The notes under the pieces: model-generated | Seen by the model: only the letters and a program-made list of their open reading frames with translations | Told to the model about the DNA's origin: nothing | Databases searched by the model: none | Shown here: positions 1 through 5,998 of the stretch, piece after piece | Position numbering within the stretch: the first letter of the stretch is position 1 | Layout: each line of letters opens with the position of its first letter | Source of the DNA: Schlesneria sp. | GTDB taxonomy: Bacteria > Planctomycetota > Planctomycetia > Planctomycetales > Planctomycetaceae | Reading direction: 5' to 3' | DNA length: 7,585 bases | Assembly: GCA_025353525.1 (NCBI GenBank) | Contig: JANXOO010001440.1 | Location: forward strand, 1-7,585 | Made by a program: the position numbers and the translations under genes

Positions 1-1
1 A

Positions 2-361
2 ACGTCCAGTATCCTTGAGCACGAATCAGCAATCCTCGGTACAGATCACTGTCGGACCGGTGCCTGGTTCGCTCGAATGAATCATCTTCCCAGTCCGTTG
101 CCCGAAGTCATTCTGCATCACCATCAACCGGAAATGCCCGGCGATTGCGGGAAAATGATCGCTTTGATCGCCGTCGCCGATCATATGGCAAACCACCTCC
201 AGCGGTGCGGAAGTGATGAAGGGTACGTACCGCAACTCAATCCGGCGCTGCCGATCCTGAAAGTTTACATGCCCGAGACATTTGAGCCTCATTTTTGCGA
301 AATCGCGAATTCGCTGATGCAGGAAGTTCGTCGAGATGCGAAATCGATGATCGATCTCTAG
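2..361 (+). CDS. HDOD domain protein, C-terminal part (5' end outside window)
   Basis: The frame is open from the left edge to a TAG stop at 361, giving 119 visible residues. The first in-window ATG (77) is not the real start, because the upstream codons continue the domain. The visible part begins with E-x-x-x-L-G-T-D-H (about residues 6-16), then G-A-W-F-A, L-P-x-P-L-P-E-V-I-L-H-H-H-Q-P and a helix with I-A-L-I-x-V-A-D-H-M-A. This spacing of an acidic/His helix, a 'LP...I..HHxP' turn and an 'AD' helix is typical of the second half of HDOD domains. These are non-catalytic relatives of HD phosphohydrolases found in bacterial signalling proteins. Any N-terminal partner domain (for example a receiver) cannot be seen. 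The tail after about residue 85 is poorly conserved and ends in a short acidic/basic helix. The next gene starts 37 bases downstream on the same strand, so co-transcription is plausible. Confidence 0.75.
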   Translation, partial: TSSILEHESAILGTDHCRTGAWFARMNHLPSPLPEVILHHHQPEMPGDCGKMIALIAVADHMANHLQRCGSDEGYVPQLNPALPILKVYMPETFEPHFCEIANSLMQEVRRDAKSMIDL

Positions 362-398
362 AATCTGCTGTCAATCGTCCTTATCACAGGAACATGAA

Positions 399-1055
399 TT
401 GAATCAGATTGTCCCGCCGAAATTTCTGTTCCGCTGGTCGTTTGTCGCCCTGAAAATCGATGAACTACCACGTCATTCCGGCCGCTTGCTCGACTTGCCC
501 GAAGAATGCAGTCTGCCGTCACTGGGTACGCTCGACCATCGACCCGATTTTGCCCGAGTCAAAATGGCATGGAACTCCGACGGGATCGGTGTCAGTATCG
601 AAGTCACAGGGCGATCGACGGAACCCTTCAAGCCCCGCGAAGAATCGGTTGCTCCGGATTCCATCAGCCTTTGGTTCGATACCCGGAACACGCAAACCGT
701 TCATCGGGCGACAAAGTATTGTCACCATCTGATGTTGCTTCCATTCGGAGCGGGTTCCAGGCGAACCGCACCCGTCGTGCTCGCGTTTCCCGTTGCCCGG
801 GCACGCGACGAAAACCTGTTGCCGAATGCCGAATTGGTAAAAATCGCGGCAGGAACCTCAATCACGGGATACTGGGTCGATGCCTGGTTCCCTGCTGAAG
901 TTCTTGCCGGATATGATCCTGCGGCACAAAACCGCATCGGTCTTCAATACGCGATTTACGACACAGAACTTGGCAAACAGACATTGGCAGTAGGTGACGA
1001 ATTCCCGTATGAATCCGATCCCGGCTTGTGGCAAACGGTCGAGCTGACCGGATGA
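399..1055 (+). CDS. CBM9-like (DOMON-like) beta-sandwich protein
   Basis: This is a 218-residue protein of unknown specific function. It starts at TTG 399: an AGGA (388-391) lies seven bases upstream, while the ATG at 394 meets a stop after two codons. The pattern resembles carbohydrate-binding family 9-like sandwiches: W-N-S-D-G-I-G-V-S-I-E-V-T-G (58-71), D-S-I-S-L-W-F-D-T-R with a following H-R-A-T-x-Y-C-H-H (87-110), G-Y-W-V-D-A-W-F-P-A-E-V-L (157-169), and a final Y-x-I-Y-D-T-E ... D-P-G-L-W-Q-T-V-E-L strand pair (184-216). There is no signal peptide or membrane segment, so unlike extracellular CBM9 modules it is predicted to be cytoplasmic, and carbohydrate binding should not be assumed. 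It follows the HDOD gene closely and is followed by a hairpin element that may end its transcript. Confidence is good that the gene is real and moderate for the fold. Confidence 0.75.
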   Translation: MNQIVPPKFLFRWSFVALKIDELPRHSGRLLDLPEECSLPSLGTLDHRPDFARVKMAWNSDGIGVSIEVTGRSTEPFKPREESVAPDSISLWFDTRNTQTVHRATKYCHHLMLLPFGAGSRRTAPVVLAFPVARARDENLLPNAELVKIAAGTSITGYWVDAWFPAEVLAGYDPAAQNRIGLQYAIYDTELGKQTLAVGDEFPYESDPGLWQTVELTG

Positions 1056-1070
1056 GTATCCTTAAGCTGA

Positions 1071-1122
1071 AAAACGGGGACAGGCACCAGGAAGACCCCC
1101 GGCGCGGCGGGGTCCCCGTTTT
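1071..1122. repeat. Palindromic repeat-like element / possible terminator
   Basis: Perfect 10-base arms AAAACGGGGA (1071-1080) and TCCCCGTTTT (1113-1122) enclose a second, very GC-rich hairpin: GACCCC[C]G (1094-1101) pairs with CGGGGTC (1108-1114) if one C bulges. The two hairpins share bases 1113-1114, so they are alternatives. The left arm continues as GGGACAGGCACC, a motif I associate with short dispersed palindromic repeats in some bacterial genomes; that is recollection, not a search result. It lies 15 bases after a stop codon, and its right arm ends in TTTT. It could therefore terminate transcription of the CBM9-like gene as well as being a repeat copy. Confidence 0.5.
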
Positions 1123-1189
1123 ACCGCCGGTGAATTTCCATCAGGGGTCGTCTGAGAAATTTCCCATGCTGCGAGAGGTATCATCGGTC

Positions 1190-1576
1190 ATGTTGACGGA
1201 GCATTCGATCCAGATCCGCGTTCGCTATTGCGAGACCGACGCGATGGGCTTTCTGCACCATTCACAATTTTTTAACTTTTTCGAACAGGGACGAACGGAA
1301 CTCTTTCGCGCCCAGGGTGGCTGTTACCGGGATGTCGAGGCGGCGGGACTGTTCCTGGTCGTTGTCCGGTTGCAGTGCAACTACCATTCGCCCGCTCGAT
1401 ACGATGATATCCTGACACTGAAAACCAGGATCGAAACGGTTTCTGCCGTCAAGCTCGAACACAGTTATCAGATTTTCTGTGAGGACCGCCTGTTGGCATC
1501 GGCAAGCAGCACACTCGCCTGCGTCGATCGGGCCGGCAAAATTCAACGATTGCCGGAATCCATCAGCTCCAAATAG
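1190..1576 (+). CDS. Acyl-CoA thioesterase, hotdog fold (YbgC/FadM family)
   Basis: From ATG 1190 the product is 128 residues, the usual size for single-hotdog YbgC/4-hydroxybenzoyl-CoA thioesterase proteins. The family signature is at residues 11-40: V-R-Y-C-E-T-D-A-M-G-F-L-H-H-S-Q-F-F ... F-E-Q-G-R-T-E. Asp17 sits at the catalytic acid position, followed by the HH pair and the long hotdog helix. A second conserved stretch, Y-H-S-P-A-R-Y-D-D-I-L (65-75), is also typical. The expected activity is hydrolysis of an acyl-CoA or aryl-CoA thioester in the cytoplasm; the substrate cannot be read from sequence. The frame is open upstream to ATG 1166 and 1028. ATG 1190 fits family length and has GAGAGG (1173-1178) eleven bases upstream, while 1028 would overlap the preceding gene. 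The SecA-like gene begins 11 bases after the stop, which suggests an operon. Confidence 0.88.
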   Translation: MLTEHSIQIRVRYCETDAMGFLHHSQFFNFFEQGRTELFRAQGGCYRDVEAAGLFLVVVRLQCNYHSPARYDDILTLKTRIETVSAVKLEHSYQIFCEDRLLASASSTLACVDRAGKIQRLPESISSK

Positions 1577-1581
1577 AAGGA
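1575..1581 (+). promoter_or_regulatory. Ribosome binding site of the SecA-like gene
   Basis: AGAAGGA ends six bases before ATG 1588 and begins inside the TAG stop of the thioesterase gene (1574-1576). This is the best-placed Shine-Dalgarno sequence seen on the + strand. It fixes the SecA-like start and supports coupled expression with the thioesterase. Confidence 0.7.
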
Positions 1582-1587
1582 CCGACA

Positions 1588-3531
1588 ATGTCGGCGATTT
1601 CCGAAATCTGGCATCTGACGAAAGCCTGTGGCCGTCCGATGGCATCGCGCATCTCGCGCTGGCGCAGTATTGCCACCCGAATCATGACACTGTCCGATAC
1701 CTATTCGAGCCTGAGTGACGAAAAACTGCTGGCAATCGCGAAAGACGTCCGATGGAGGGCCAAATCAGGCACGCCGCTACGATCACTGATGCCGGAAGCG
1801 TATGGACTCATTCGAGAATCCGCACGTCGGATTCTCGGACAGCAGCATTATCTTGTACAAATCGTTGGCGGCATCGGACTGTTCGAGGGGGGACTGGCCG
1901 AAATGCAGACGGGCGAAGGAAAGACGCTGACTGCAACGTTGCCTGCATTTCTTCGCGCGTTGCCCGGTCGCGGATGTCACGTCGTGACGGTCAATGACTA
2001 CCTCGCCAAACGCGACTGCGACACGATGGGACCCGTCTATGAAAACCTGGGATTTTCTGTCGGATGCGTCGTCTCCGCGAGCGAACCCCACGAACGGCGG
2101 CGAGCCTACTGGAAAGATATTACCTACGCGACCAGCCGCGAGATCGGGTTCGATTTTTTGCGAGACCGCCTGAAGGTCGGTTCAAAGCTGGACGAAATCC
2201 ATCGACCACATTTGTTCGAGGACTACCAGATGTCGGACGACGGGCCAGTGCAGCGGGGACATCACTTCGCGCTGATCGACGAAGCCGACAGTGTCCTGAT
2301 CGACGATGCTGTGACGCCGCTAATTATCGGCTTGCCCCGCGAGAGTACACCGGCAATCGAAGCCCTGTTGAACTGGTCGCGCGATCTGGCACCGCAACTG
2401 GTCAATGCCGAGGATTACCTGTACGACCCCAGCAAGCGATCGGTCGAATTGACGAACGCGGGGACGCGGAAAGTTGTCCTCGCCAACAAACCGCATCTTC
2501 TCAGTTCTTTCGATACCGAAAAACTTTACACACACGTCGAACAGGCGATTAGGGCAAAGCTCGCCTACGAGCGAGGCCGTGACTACGTCATCACAAAAAA
2601 GGACGAAATCGCGATCGTCGATGAAGGGACTGGTCGAACACTGGAAGGGCGCAAGTGGCAGGCGGGCCTGCATCAGGCCATCGAATCAAAAGAATCAGTG
2701 CCGATTACCGAAGAAACCGGCGAAGCGGCACGGATCACCGTTCAGACGTTTTTTCGCCGGTATGAGAACATTGCCGGAATGACCGGTACCGGGATTCAGG
2801 CCACACGCGAGTTCCAGCATACCTACGGACTAAGCGTCACGACCATCCCGACTCACCGTCCGTGCATTCGCGAGGGATTGGTGCCGCGCATTTTTGCAAC
2901 GCAAGATGCCAAACGAACGGCACTCGTGCCGGAAATCGAGCGGCTCTATCGAGCCGGGCGAGCCGTTCTGATCGGGACACCGTCAGTCGAAGCCTCTGAG
3001 ATTCTGGGGAAAGAACTGCGAGCGCTCGACATCAATTGCCAGATCCTGAACGCTCACTTTCACGAAGTCGAAGCTGAAATCGTCGCCGACGCAGGGCAGC
3101 CTGGCCGCATCACGATCGCCACGAATATGGCAGGTCGCGGTACCGACATTCATCTTCACGAGGAAGTGCGAGAAAACGGTGGCCTGCACGTCATTGCGAC
3201 GGAAATGCATACGAACCGGCGAATCGACCGCCAACTCGTCGGTCGATCAGCAAGGCAGGGCGACCCGGGTTCGTACCAGTTCTGGCTGTCACTTGAAGAC
3301 GAATTGTTCCGGTACCTGCCGCTTAAACGGGTGAAGCAGATTCGTGGTCGAGCAAACCCGAATTCAAGCGGAGAACTTTCTCGAAGCTGGATTCGGACGT
3401 TCCGTCATACGCAGCGCCTTATCGAAACGTTCGAGCGAAAACAGCGTAAGCAACTGTTCAAGCAAGAAAAAACACGCGAGAAAATGTGCAAGTCGATGGG
3501 ATTGGACCCCTACCTTGAACTTGCCGAATGA
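1588..3531 (+). CDS. Short SecA-like ATPase (SecA paralogue lacking C-terminal domains)
   Basis: This 647-residue protein aligns by eye with the first two thirds of SecA, the ATPase that drives preproteins through SecYEG. The DEAD motor is complete: a Q-motif-like V-Q-I-V-G-G (90-95), Walker A A-E-M-Q-T-G-E-G-K-T (104-113), T-V-N-D-Y-L-A-K-R-D (134-143), Walker B D-E-A-D (231-234), G-M-T-G-T (397-401), A-T-N-M-A-G-R-G-T-D-I (511-521) and R-I-D-R-Q-L-V-G-R-S-A-R-Q-G-D (545-559). Oddities are D-D-A-V-T-P-L-I-I in place of the usual D-E-A-R-T-P-L-I-I (239-247), about 18 extra residues before Walker B (around 199-218), and a shortened region at the preprotein-crosslinking domain (about 250-330). 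After the motor only one Lys/Arg-rich helix remains (about 600-640). The long scaffold helix, wing domain, two-helix finger and zinc-binding tail of the 800-900-residue housekeeping SecA are absent. It is probably an accessory or specialised SecA; its substrate is unknown. Confidence 0.88.
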   Translation: MSAISEIWHLTKACGRPMASRISRWRSIATRIMTLSDTYSSLSDEKLLAIAKDVRWRAKSGTPLRSLMPEAYGLIRESARRILGQQHYLVQIVGGIGLFEGGLAEMQTGEGKTLTATLPAFLRALPGRGCHVVTVNDYLAKRDCDTMGPVYENLGFSVGCVVSASEPHERRRAYWKDITYATSREIGFDFLRDRLKVGSKLDEIHRPHLFEDYQMSDDGPVQRGHHFALIDEADSVLIDDAVTPLIIGLPRESTPAIEALLNWSRDLAPQLVNAEDYLYDPSKRSVELTNAGTRKVVLANKPHLLSSFDTEKLYTHVEQAIRAKLAYERGRDYVITKKDEIAIVDEGTGRTLEGRKWQAGLHQAIESKESVPITEETGEAARITVQTFFRRYENIAGMTGTGIQATREFQHTYGLSVTTIPTHRPCIREGLVPRIFATQDAKRTALVPEIERLYRAGRAVLIGTPSVEASEILGKELRALDINCQILNAHFHEVEAEIVADAGQPGRITIATNMAGRGTDIHLHEEVRENGGLHVIATEMHTNRRIDRQLVGRSARQGDPGSYQFWLSLEDELFRYLPLKRVKQIRGRANPNSSGELSRSWIRTFRHTQRLIETFERKQRKQLFKQEKTREKMCKSMGLDPYLELAE

Positions 3532-3577
3532 GCGAATTGAGAAACGCCGAGTAAGTCGTTCGATCAAGTCCGCCTGA

Positions 3578-3618
3578 TGACACCCGACGCAGCTCAAATC
3601 CTTTCTGCGGTGGTGTCA
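3578..3618. terminator. Imperfect hairpin between convergent genes
   Basis: TGACACC (3578-3584) pairs with GGTGTCA (3612-3618), and CGCAG (3588-3592) pairs with CTGCG (3605-3609), leaving a small internal loop and a 12-base apical loop. It lies where the SecA-like gene (+) and the membrane-protein gene (-) converge and overlaps the last codons of the latter. There is no T-run on the exit side of either strand, so a classical intrinsic terminator is uncertain. Confidence 0.3.
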
Positions 3619-4244
3619 AAAAACTCGTTGACCTCGCTGCCTCCATCCGGCGTCAATCGAATCGTCACTCCTTTGCCCGGAAAGCACGTGCCGCCGCCTT
3701 CAGGACCGACTTTTTCAATTGTTGCCTGGTTGTGCGATACCTTGTAAGTCAGGCAGTCGTAGTCGTCCACATGAACGTATGTTCTGCCCCTTTGGCCAGC
3801 ACGAATCATCCTCAGCGTTTTGATTTCGTCAGGTGCAACCACCACGTAGCGTTGAACGTCGTGACCGCTTTCATTGTTCACGTCAACAATAAATCGCGAC
3901 TTGACCTCTGATACAGACTGGCAAATCACTATTGCAACCGGAAAATTGGAAATCAGCAAGGCCGCTGCAAACCAGAATCGATACCGTTGTTTTTGAGGTT
4001 GGTCCAGATGAGAAGCCTGAAGAACGCTCGCCAAAAGGCTGATTCCACCAATCACCTGACAAACAAACCCCAATCCGATCGTCAAAATCCCTGCACTTTC
4101 AAGGGCACTCCAAAACGTCAATCGCCAGGTGACGTATATCGCAACTCCTGCCAACAGCGGTAGGGCACCACACAGCACGGCAGTTATTAAGGCAACCGAC
4201 GCACGGACACGGCCTCTCATTGCTCCGGGATTGTTATCAGCCAT
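3594..4244 (-). CDS. Three-helix membrane protein of unknown function
   Basis: I do not recognise this 216-residue product. It has three hydrophobic segments, at about residues 15-38, 51-76 and 89-111, separated by a short polar loop and a basic stretch (Q-K-Q-R-Y-R, 85-90). A C-terminal soluble domain of about 105 residues follows, beta-rich in appearance, with two cysteines (164 and 187) and a G-P-E-G-G-G-T-C turn. The chosen ATG 4244 has GAGGA (4254-4258) nine bases upstream. A second ATG at 4220 overlaps the TGA stop of the upstream rpn-like gene as ATGA, so either start gives an overlap and probable translational coupling. The open frame extends to 4358, but that longer version lies wholly inside the rpn-like gene without added support. 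The pairing suggests a joint role with the nuclease gene, but no function is assigned. Confidence 0.68.
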   Translation of the reverse strand: MADNNPGAMRGRVRASVALITAVLCGALPLLAGVAIYVTWRLTFWSALESAGILTIGLGFVCQVIGGISLLASVLQASHLDQPQKQRYRFWFAAALLISNFPVAIVICQSVSEVKSRFIVDVNNESGHDVQRYVVVAPDEIKTLRMIRAGQRGRTYVHVDDYDCLTYKVSHNQATIEKVGPEGGGTCFPGKGVTIRLTPDGGSEVNEFFDTTAERI

Positions 4245-4474
4245 TGCTTTACATCCTCGATCGTTTGAAACGTCAGAACGACACCACCCATCGCCTGGCT
4301 TTGTTCCAGCGACAACGTTCGAACTTTCCGTTCCACATCCGCAGGCAATTTTCCGCACAGACCAGTGAGAATCCCGATCAAGATCGTGGTACTTCCTTGC
4401 TCCCGACCCTCTTCCCGACCTTCTTCCCGACCCTCTTCCTTCGCGAGGCGTTCGACCGAAGTGATATAAGGCAT
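4217..4474 (-). CDS. Possible internal-start product of the rpn-like gene (RpnS-like)
   Basis: In-frame ATG 4474 (Met246 of the nuclease) is preceded by AAGGA (4482-4486) with seven bases between them, a near-ideal spacing and better than anything at the full-length start. Initiation here would give 85 residues: the EEGR linker plus the whole DUF4351-like domain, with no nuclease residues. In E. coli, Rpn toxins are inhibited by separately translated C-terminal fragments made from internal starts. The match here is one of position and architecture only. The AAGGAA also simply encodes Lys-Glu, so chance is a real alternative. Confidence 0.3.
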   Translation of the reverse strand: MPYITSVERLAKEEGREEGREEGREQGSTTILIGILTGLCGKLPADVERKVRTLSLEQSQAMGGVVLTFQTIEDVKQWLITIPEQ

Positions 4475-5209
4475 TTGCAATTCCTTTTCGAAGGCGATCA
4501 GTTCCGTTTTGAAGCGACCGTCCAGATCGGGTCGCAGATGCATCATCCAGTCTATTAACCGAAAGATTTCACGAATCTCGTTCTGATTATAACCTGCCCG
4601 GTAGAGATTTCGCACTAATTCTGTTTTGGCGCTAAATCGCAACTCGGGATTGTCAGAAGTTTGCAAAGCCGCGATTTGAGCACGAGCGACTTCGACGACC
4701 AATGAAGAGTCACCAGCCCAGTCACTGCTCAGTCGTTCCAGCACTTTGCAAACAGGGAAATGTCGATTGCTTCGGTAGCTGGCCAATTCAAACCGGTAGT
4801 CACTCGGTTTCCAGTCCGCCTTGAGATCAGCAAGGATCACCAGAGTCAGAACCTCCTGACGGAATAGCCATTTCAGACCTGAATTATACAAATCGATCCG
4901 GGTTGCAAAATCGGCTTCAAAGTGCGACTGAATCTCCAGGTGACAAAAGATCCACTGATCAAGTCCGTTCGTCAATCGAACTTTGAACAGCAGGTCAACT
5001 TCCTGATTACGCTGCCCGGACATTCCAATGATCTGGCCGATTTCCTTGTCCAGCCATTCAGGTGATGAGGACCAATCGATCAGCGCCGCCAATTCCGGAA
5101 AACAATGCTGAATAAAGGGCTGCAGGTGCGATCGCAGGGCCTCTTTCCAGGCCCCGTCATAATCGCTGCCTTGTCCTTCATGGGGCGCTTTGTCAATCGG
5201 ATCCGACAT
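4217..5209 (-). CDS. Rpn-family PD-(D/E)XK nuclease with C-terminal DUF4351-like domain
   Basis: The 330-residue product matches the Rpn (recombination-promoting nuclease, 'putative transposase') family. It opens with Y-D-G-A-W-K-E-A-L (17-25), then F-P-E-L-A-A-L-I-D-W (37-46). The nuclease core is N-Q-E-V-D-L-L-F-K-V (68-77), with Asp72, followed by W-I-F-C-H-L-E-I-Q-S (86-95), where E-x-Q (92-94) replaces the textbook E-x-K as is usual in this family. A helical middle region leads to M-P-Y-I-T-S-V-E-R-L-A (246-256), a repeated E-E-G-R linker (258-272) and a domain (about 273-328) resembling DUF4351. E. coli Rpn proteins are DNA nucleases linked to recombination and phage defence; the same biochemical activity here is inference. 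The 4217-4244 overlap with the membrane-protein gene suggests a two-gene unit. No strong ribosome binding site is seen at ATG 5209, so expression may be low or the start may differ. Confidence 0.88.
   Translation of the reverse strand: MSDPIDKAPHEGQGSDYDGAWKEALRSHLQPFIQHCFPELAALIDWSSSPEWLDKEIGQIIGMSGQRNQEVDLLFKVRLTNGLDQWIFCHLEIQSHFEADFATRIDLYNSGLKWLFRQEVLTLVILADLKADWKPSDYRFELASYRSNRHFPVCKVLERLSSDWAGDSSLVVEVARAQIAALQTSDNPELRFSAKTELVRNLYRAGYNQNEIREIFRLIDWMMHLRPDLDGRFKTELIAFEKELQMPYITSVERLAKEEGREEGREEGREQGSTTILIGILTGLCGKLPADVERKVRTLSLEQSQAMGGVVLTFQTIEDVKQWLITIPEQ
4401..4436 (-). repeat. 12-base tandem repeat coding for EEGR linker
   Basis: Three adjoining 12-base units (4401-4412, 4413-4424, 4425-4436; + strand unit TCCCGACCCTCT) differ by one base in the middle copy. 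They encode the Glu-Glu-Gly-Arg repeats between the nuclease part and the C-terminal domain. Since the unit is a multiple of three, slippage would change linker length without breaking the frame. Confidence 0.85.
4482..4486 (-). promoter_or_regulatory. Internal Shine-Dalgarno candidate inside the rpn-like gene
   Basis: On the - strand this reads AAGGA, within AAAAGGAA, seven bases before in-frame ATG 4474. It is the basis for proposing a separate C-terminal product. Confidence 0.35.
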
Positions 5210-5240
5210 GAGCGGCGTTTCGTTTGTGTCAGTCCTGCTG

Positions 5241-5270
5241 TCGCGAGATCGACGGTCGCGGGATCGACGG
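5241..5270. repeat. 15-base direct tandem repeat upstream of the rpn-like gene
   Basis: Two adjoining copies, TCGCGAGATCGACGG (5241-5255) and TCGCGGGATCGACGG (5256-5270), differ at one position. They lie 32-61 bases upstream of the rpn-like start codon, inside the 111-base gap to the VOC gene, where that gene's promoter would be expected. Paired direct repeats there could be a regulator binding site; this is inference. Confidence 0.5.
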
Positions 5271-5320
5271 ACTGTTTCCTGTTCAGCGAATTTTGAAACG
5301 CCGCAAAAATGTTGCCGACG

Positions 5321-5890
5321 TTACTTCGTCCAGGGTCCGACGAGTTCGATCAGGTTGCCATCGGGATCACGATAATTGGCAAGTGCGAGTCCGGCGGCAA
5401 ACCCTTCGGGAAGTGGCACCGGGCATTTGGCAATCGGCTTTCCCCCCGATTTCGCGGCGTGCTCAACCGCAACGTTCAAATTCTTGACGGGAATCGTCAG
5501 ATATCGATACCCGTAAGACGAATGGATAAACGTGTTGTCGACGCGGGCTCCCGGAGCCGACTTGAACTGCATCAGTTTCAGCTTCGTGGCGTTTTCTCCC
5601 GTCCCGAGGACAAGCACATGAACATCGAGTTCCAATTTGTCGGCAAGACCCGTATCGACAGCAAACTGCGACGGGACCTTGAATCCGCTCACTTCCGTGA
5701 ATCCGATGACTTCTTTGTAAAACCTGACTGACTTTTCCAGATCGCTCACGACCATGCCCAGGTCGATCGTTTGACTCGCAAAATTTGATTCGGTGGCCGC
5801 TTTCTGATTGGCAAAGCCACCCAGCGCAAAGGCTGCAACTGCAACCCCGGTCAAACACACAAGGCGAATCCAGGAACTCGAACGTTTCAT
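5321..5890 (-). CDS. Secreted VOC-superfamily protein (glyoxalase/bleomycin-resistance fold)
   Basis: From ATG 5890 the product is 189 residues. It opens with a signal-peptide-like segment: M-K-R-S-S-S-W-I-R, then a hydrophobic run to about residue 26 ending A-L-G-G-F-A, with cleavage plausible just after it. The mature part holds two VOC modules: I-D-L-G-M-V-V-S-D-L-E-K-S-V-R-F-Y (42-58) with G-F-T-E, and Y-L-T-I-P-V-K-N-L (130-138) ending Y-R-D-P-D-G-N-L-I-E-L-V-G-P (173-186). The last is the classic closing strand with Glu182. Two positions usually filled by metal-ligand histidines seem to be Asp43 and Tyr130, so classical glyoxalase activity is doubtful. The frame is open to an upstream ATG at 5962, but only the 5890 start puts the export signal at the N-terminus. 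An AAAGAGA lies a few bases upstream. The substrate is unknown. Confidence 0.85.
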   Translation of the reverse strand: MKRSSSWIRLVCLTGVAVAAFALGGFANQKAATESNFASQTIDLGMVVSDLEKSVRFYKEVIGFTEVSGFKVPSQFAVDTGLADKLELDVHVLVLGTGENATKLKLMQFKSAPGARVDNTFIHSSYGYRYLTIPVKNLNVAVEHAAKSGGKPIAKCPVPLPEGFAAGLALANYRDPDGNLIELVGPWTK

Positions 5891-5998
5891 CGATGTCTCT
5901 TTCTGTAAAAGCGGGATTGAGTCACACATCAAAGCGATCCTACGGTAATTCGGCACTGCCATTGAGGCAACCGAACCGGCACTTCTTCCGGCAAATGG

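Noticed and set aside
1028..1189. Longer thioesterase starting at ATG 1028
   Set aside because: It would overlap the CBM9-like gene, translate the repeat element, and add an N-terminus foreign to the hotdog family. ATG 1190 fits the family length.
1262..1645. - strand open frame of 127 codons
   Set aside because: It is antisense to the well-supported thioesterase gene and the SecA-like start.
3532..3593. Frameshifted continuation of the SecA-like gene
   Set aside because: No SecA-like residues appear in any frame before the convergent gene; only 62 bases are available.
4245..4358. Longer start (ATG 4358) for the membrane protein
   Set aside because: The added 38 residues lie entirely within the rpn-like coding sequence and do not look like a signal or membrane segment. 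ATG 4244 has a GAGGA ribosome binding site.
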